DNA of 64,000 nucleotides from Pseudomonas fluorescens. GTDB taxonomy: Bacteria; Pseudomonadota; Gammaproteobacteria; Pseudomonadales; Pseudomonadaceae. A program made the position numbers and the translations under genes. Below, in pieces: positions 61,038 to 64,000 of this stretch. The stretch lies in the NCBI RefSeq assembly GCF_040448305.1, contig NZ_CP148752.1:5309501-5373500 (forward strand), in the 5' to 3' direction. Position 1 is the first letter of the stretch; every line of letters starts with the position of its first letter. The notes beneath the pieces are model-generated. The model worked only from the letters and a program-made list of their open reading frames with translations, had not been told where the DNA came from and searched no databases.

Positions 61038-61523
61038 GTGACAGCCCGACTCGTGCCTTATGAAAGCCTGAATGCGCTGCAGCGCCAACAGGTCGAGGCC
61101 ATTGAAGTACATTCGCAACAGATCAGATTCTCGGGTGACATCCACGGCGCCTTGCACACGTTGTTGTCCAAGCCCGGACCCGGCGTCAAGGGATTTGCCC
61201 TGCTGGCCGAGGATGTGCCTGTCGCGTTCCTGCTGCTCAAGCGCCCGCCGGTGTTGCCGGCCTGGGCCGATGAACACAGCGCCACCCTGCATGCGCTACA
61301 GGTCGATCAGCACGCCCAGGGCAAGGGCTACGGCAAGGCCTGCCTGCAAGCGCTGCCCGAAGCGGCGCGCCTGGCCTGGCCGGAAATCAGGGGGCTGGAG
61401 TTGTCGGTGGATGCCGACAACGAAGCCGCCATCGCCCTGTATGCCAGGTTTGGCTTTGTCGACAGCGGCGAGGCGTACAAGGGCCGGATCGGTTATGAGC
61501 GGCGGATGGGGTTGGTGTTCTAA
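61038..61523 (+). CDS. GNAT-family N-acetyltransferase
   Basis: A 161-residue acetyltransferase starting with a GTG at 61038, eight bases after AAGGA. The acetyl-CoA-binding motif A is HALQVDQHAQGKGYGKACLQAL (Q/R-x-x-G-x-G/A, about 86-107, quoted as QGKGYGKACLQAL). The motif B segment LELSVDADNEAAIALYARFGFVDSGE (as NEAAIALYARFGF) is clear. The substrate is unknown. It is transcribed divergently from the SnoaL gene. Confidence 0.88.
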   Translation: MTARLVPYESLNALQRQQVEAIEVHSQQIRFSGDIHGALHTLLSKPGPGVKGFALLAEDVPVAFLLLKRPPVLPAWADEHSATLHALQVDQHAQGKGYGKACLQALPEAARLAWPEIRGLELSVDADNEAAIALYARFGFVDSGEAYKGRIGYERRMGLVF

Positions 61524-61552
61524 ACACGGACCAACAATCGACACAAAACCAC

Positions 61553-61642
61553 TGTAGGAGCGAGCCTGCTCGCGAAAGCGGACTATCAGCCGAAATCTCT
61601 GTTGAATGTTGTACCGCAATCGCGAGCAGGCTCGCTCCCACA
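61553..61642. repeat. REP pair
   Basis: TGTAGGAGCGAGCCTGCTCGCGAA and its inverse (ATCGCGAGCAGGCTCGCTCCCACA at the right end), about 90 bases. Confidence 0.9.
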
Positions 61643-61659
61643 GGGGATCTCCAACAGTC

Positions 61660-62148
61660 TTACAGCTTCAAAATCATCTCATGCCACGCCATGCCGCCAT
61701 GGTCGGACGCCGAAGGCTTGATATAGGCAAAGCCGAAACCGGCATACAACGGAATATGCCGCTCCTTGCACATCAGGTTGATGCTGGCTTTGTTCATTAC
61801 GCGCATGCGCTCGATGAACTCGCCCATCAGGCGCTTGGCCAGGCCTTGCCCCTGATAATCCGGGTGCACCACCACCGACATGATCACCACGTGCGGCCCG
61901 GCCGGGTCGTGTCCGATCAGTTCCTTGAACGCCTCGTCCGACATTTCCACCTGAAACGCCGCACCGGAATTGATGAAACCGGCAACAACTCCATCCACTT
62001 CCGCAACGATAAAACCCTCGGGCCAGGTGGCGATGCGGGTGGCGATCTTCTCGCGGGTCGCGGCTTCGTCACCTTCATAGGCAAGGGTTTCGATGGCAAA
62101 GCAGCGGTCCAGATCGGCGGGGGTGACGTTGCGGATGGCGGTGTTCAT
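61660..62148 (-). CDS. GNAT-family N-acetyltransferase, arylalkylamine-type
   Basis: A 162-residue acetyltransferase. It has ATPADLDRCFAIETLAYEGDEAATREKIATRI (quoted as LDRCFAIETLAYEGDEA), the central beta-bulge strand VVIMSVVVHPDYQGQGLAKRLMGEFIERM (as VVVHPDYQGQGLAKRL, about 90-105) with the acetyl-CoA Q-x-x-G-x-A loop, and LMCKERHIPLYAGFGF near the end. The pattern with 'VHPDYQGQGLAKRLM' matches the AANAT-like group. The substrate is unknown. It is in its own transcription unit. Confidence 0.9.
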   Translation of the reverse strand: MNTAIRNVTPADLDRCFAIETLAYEGDEAATREKIATRIATWPEGFIVAEVDGVVAGFINSGAAFQVEMSDEAFKELIGHDPAGPHVVIMSVVVHPDYQGQGLAKRLMGEFIERMRVMNKASINLMCKERHIPLYAGFGFAYIKPSASDHGGMAWHEMILKL

Positions 62149-62246
62149 GGCAGCTCGGAATCAGCGTGGGAAAGGCTGGGGATGATAAATCAGCCGCCGT
62201 GGGACATCGAGAGACGAATCGGCTGATCCGTCTCTCGATACACGTG

Positions 62247-62732
62247 TCACGCCTTGATCGGCAGCCAGATTTCCAGTTTGCCGGTGTTGAGCTTGGGGTT
62301 GAAGTCTTCGCTGTAGCGTTCGAACTCCGGGGCGTCCAGCGCCTGGTGTCCGGACTGTGGCAGCCAGGTGTCGAAGATGTAGCGAAAGGTCTGCGACAAG
62401 GTATCCAGCGCCCCCTTGTGCTCGAACACCGCGTAATACTGCGGCTGCACTTCAACCCAGCGGTAGGTTTCCGGCAAGTCGTCGAGTTTGCTGATCTCGA
62501 CCCCTGCGATGTAATCGAAGCCGCCCTTGCCGTCGAAATTGCAGCAGACGCCGTAAGTGACTTCGCCTTTTTGACCCGGAATTTGGCCCAGATGCGGGTT
62601 GAACTTCTCCCAGAGTTCGGGAATACCTTGAACGGTTTGCTGGGTAAATGTTCCGCCCAGTCCTGCAATCAGCAGGAAGTGCCCGTGTTCGAAGCGTGGT
62701 TGCGTCAGTTCGACGCGTGCTAACTCATCCAT
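62247..62732 (-). CDS. GyrI-like effector-binding domain protein
   Basis: A 161-residue protein starting MDELARVELTQPRFEHGHFLLIAGL; 35 codons of open frame before that are not family-like. It is a stand-alone AraC-effector-binding (Rob/GyrI/SbmC) domain: KGEVTYGVCCNFDGKGGFDYIAGVEIS, YYAVFEHKGALDTLSQTFRYIFDTWLPQSG, and LEIWLPIKA (quoted in part as GGFDYIAGVEIS and FEHKGALDTLSQT). Such domains bind small or aromatic molecules or, in SbmC, gyrase. No DNA-binding domain is attached. Role undetermined. Confidence 0.88.
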   Translation of the reverse strand: MDELARVELTQPRFEHGHFLLIAGLGGTFTQQTVQGIPELWEKFNPHLGQIPGQKGEVTYGVCCNFDGKGGFDYIAGVEISKLDDLPETYRWVEVQPQYYAVFEHKGALDTLSQTFRYIFDTWLPQSGHQALDAPEFERYSEDFNPKLNTGKLEIWLPIKA

Positions 62733-62799
62733 GACTCGACTCCTGACGCATAAAAATGGGTTCGGCTGGGAGTATAGAAGCCAAACCCGATTCGCCCAA

Positions 62800-63462
62800 T
62801 TACAGTGCGTGCAATTGCTCGACGGCAGCGACGCCAACGAATTCGTTGTAACCCGATAGGATCACGTAGACCGCGAAATAGCAGAAGATCGCTGCCGATG
62901 CCATATAGGAATAACGCAGCAATTTGTCACCTAGCAACTTGCCGCCATGGCTCGCGGCGAAGCACAAGCCTGCCGACCAGAGCAACCCGGCACAGAGGAA
63001 GCCGCCGAGAAACAGTGCCGAACTGAGCGGGCCACCGCCACCGGAGCGGGCGATCAGGGTGCCGCCCACTGCCGCGAACCAGAGAATCGCACTGGGCGAA
63101 GACATGGCGAGAAAGATCCCGCGCAAGAACTCCTTGCGGTGGGAGTTGTTCCCGACCTCCGCCGTTTCGGCCAGCAGCGCCTCGTGGTGAATCGCCGAAT
63201 AGATCATCTTCGCCGCGAAGTACACCAGCAGCGCCGAGCCACCGATCCACAACACCCAGCGCACGCTTTCGTACTGCAGCAACACGGTCATGCCGGCCAG
63301 CGCCAGTACCGCGTAGATCAGGTCGCCGACACAGGTCCCGAGGCCCAGGGCAAAGCCCTGGAAATAGCCGCGTTGCATGGCCAGGGTGATCATCGCGATA
63401 TTGGCCACGCCGATATCCAGGCACAGCGAGAGGCTCAGCAAGAAGCCGCTGGTAAATTCCAT
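62800..63462 (-). CDS. LysE-family amino acid exporter
   Basis: A 220-residue inner-membrane translocator with about six helices: 6-26, 40-58, 68-88, 112-132, 148-168 and 185-210. The LysE/ArgO marks are the opening FLLSLSLCLDIGVANIAMITLAMQRGYFQGFALGLG (in pieces) and the second half start GIFLAMSSPSAILWFAAVGG. The short cytoplasmic loop (EVGNNSHRKEFLRG) is usual. It probably exports arginine, lysine or another amino acid, but the substrate is not predictable. It is divergent from alaC, so no operon. Confidence 0.88.
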   Translation of the reverse strand: MEFTSGFLLSLSLCLDIGVANIAMITLAMQRGYFQGFALGLGTCVGDLIYAVLALAGMTVLLQYESVRWVLWIGGSALLVYFAAKMIYSAIHHEALLAETAEVGNNSHRKEFLRGIFLAMSSPSAILWFAAVGGTLIARSGGGGPLSSALFLGGFLCAGLLWSAGLCFAASHGGKLLGDKLLRYSYMASAAIFCYFAVYVILSGYNEFVGVAAVEQLHAL

Positions 63463-63599
63463 CGAACCCTATCCTTCGGACAAATTTGTTTACATTGAGG
63501 CTGGACAGTCTGCCACAGCAGCCCTTACATTCCGCCACAGGTCACCGCTGACCTGCGTCGCTCGGACGGTTCCGGGCGCTTACGTTATCCGAGGCAACA

Positions 63600-64000
63600 A
63601 TGGCCGAACAAGGTTCGCCGCGCCGCTTTGCGCGCATAGATCGACTCCCCCCTTACGTTTTCAACATCACCGCCGAGCTGAAGATGGCCGCCCGTCGTCG
63701 TGGCGAAGACATCATCGACTTGAGCATGGGCAACCCCGACGGCGCCACGCCGCCGCACATCGTCGAAAAACTTGTGCAGGTCGCTCAGCGTGAAGACACC
63801 CACGGCTACTCCACCTCCAAGGGCATTCCACGCCTGCGCCGGGCGATTTCCAACTGGTACAAGGACCGCTACGCGGTCGACATCGACCCGGAAAGCGAAG
63901 CCATTGTCACCATCGGCTCCAAGGAAGGCCTGGCGCACTTGATGCTGGCGACCCTGGATCAGGGCGACACCGTACTGGTGCCGAACCCGAGCTACCCGAT
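63600..64000 (+). CDS. alaC: AlaC-like alanine transaminase, 5' part only
   Basis: The first 133 codons of a class I/II aminotransferase, cut by the window end. It starts MAEQGSPRRFARIDRLPPYVFN and continues with DIIDLSMGNPDGATPPHIVEKL (about 38-59), HGYSTSKGIPRLRRAIS and TIGSKEGLAHLMLAT (about 101-115), which match the AlaC/ValB-like alanine aminotransferase closely. The PLP lysine lies beyond the window. It makes alanine from pyruvate and glutamate. The gap of 137 bases to the divergent lysE-type gene carries both promoters. Confidence 0.88.
   Translation, partial: MAEQGSPRRFARIDRLPPYVFNITAELKMAARRRGEDIIDLSMGNPDGATPPHIVEKLVQVAQREDTHGYSTSKGIPRLRRAISNWYKDRYAVDIDPESEAIVTIGSKEGLAHLMLATLDQGDTVLVPNPSYP

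Overview
This window is a stretch of a Pseudomonas chromosome, most likely from the P. fluorescens group. The evidence is a high GC content in core genes, recognisable Pseudomonas orthologues (amrZ, rsmA, the aru/ast and aot arginine genes, acsA, argR), and more than a dozen REP/BIME palindromes built on a 'tgtgggagcgagc...gctcgc' core. Much of 0-31 kb follows the gene order I remember around P. aeruginosa rsmA-alaS-aruE...aruC-argR-aotPMQJ-acsA. No rRNA, CRISPR array, integrase or complete insertion sequence was seen.

Layout. 0-10.3 kb: a small membrane protein, the regulator amrZ behind an AlgU-like promoter, the Mg2+ transporter mgtE, a secreted BamE/SmpA-like protein, two tRNA-Arg(ACG) and one tRNA-Ser(GCT), rsmA, lysC, alaS, a threonine aldolase, and an FMN riboswitch driving a RibH2-type lumazine synthase. 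10.5-18.4 kb: the arginine succinyltransferase catabolic operon aruC-F-G-D-B-(96 aa protein)-E on the minus strand. 18.7-23.7 kb: a 1676-residue leucine-rich-repeat toxin/effector-like protein with a tandemly duplicated C-terminal half, placed between aruC and argR. 23.7-30.7 kb: argR, the arginine/ornithine ABC transporter aotP-M-Q-J, and acetyl-CoA synthetase. ArgR-type half-sites (TGTCGC-N8-AA) precede both aruC and aotJ, so uptake and breakdown of arginine are probably controlled together.

31-43 kb is the accessory part. It holds two small secreted proteins (one made of 13-residue repeats), nrdB without nrdA beside it, and then an AT-rich insert carrying a minimal two-gene CBASS antiphage system (a Cap15-like membrane effector plus a CD-NTase). 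Next come a BRO-N protein behind a leader that looks like a translational attenuator, a stand-alone HNH nuclease and an orphan Phd-type antitoxin. The region closes with a 1167-residue fusion of a phospholipase C-type phosphoesterase, a degenerate alpha/beta-hydrolase-like domain and a caspase-fold protease, apparently co-transcribed with a SulP anion transporter. This fusion is the best candidate for an undescribed system.

43-64 kb returns to ordinary fluorescens-group genes: unknown proteins, a LexA-box-controlled HTH protein, a metallo-hydrolase/TetR divergent pair with two operators, a LysR/amidotransferase pair, glpQ, a PepSY protein, a chemoreceptor, zntB, a 2OG-oxygenase/TylF-methyltransferase pair, a PACE efflux pump with LysR regulator, an ECF42-type sigma factor with its DGPF partner, two acetyltransferases, a LysE exporter, and the start of an AlaC-like aminotransferase cut off by the window end.
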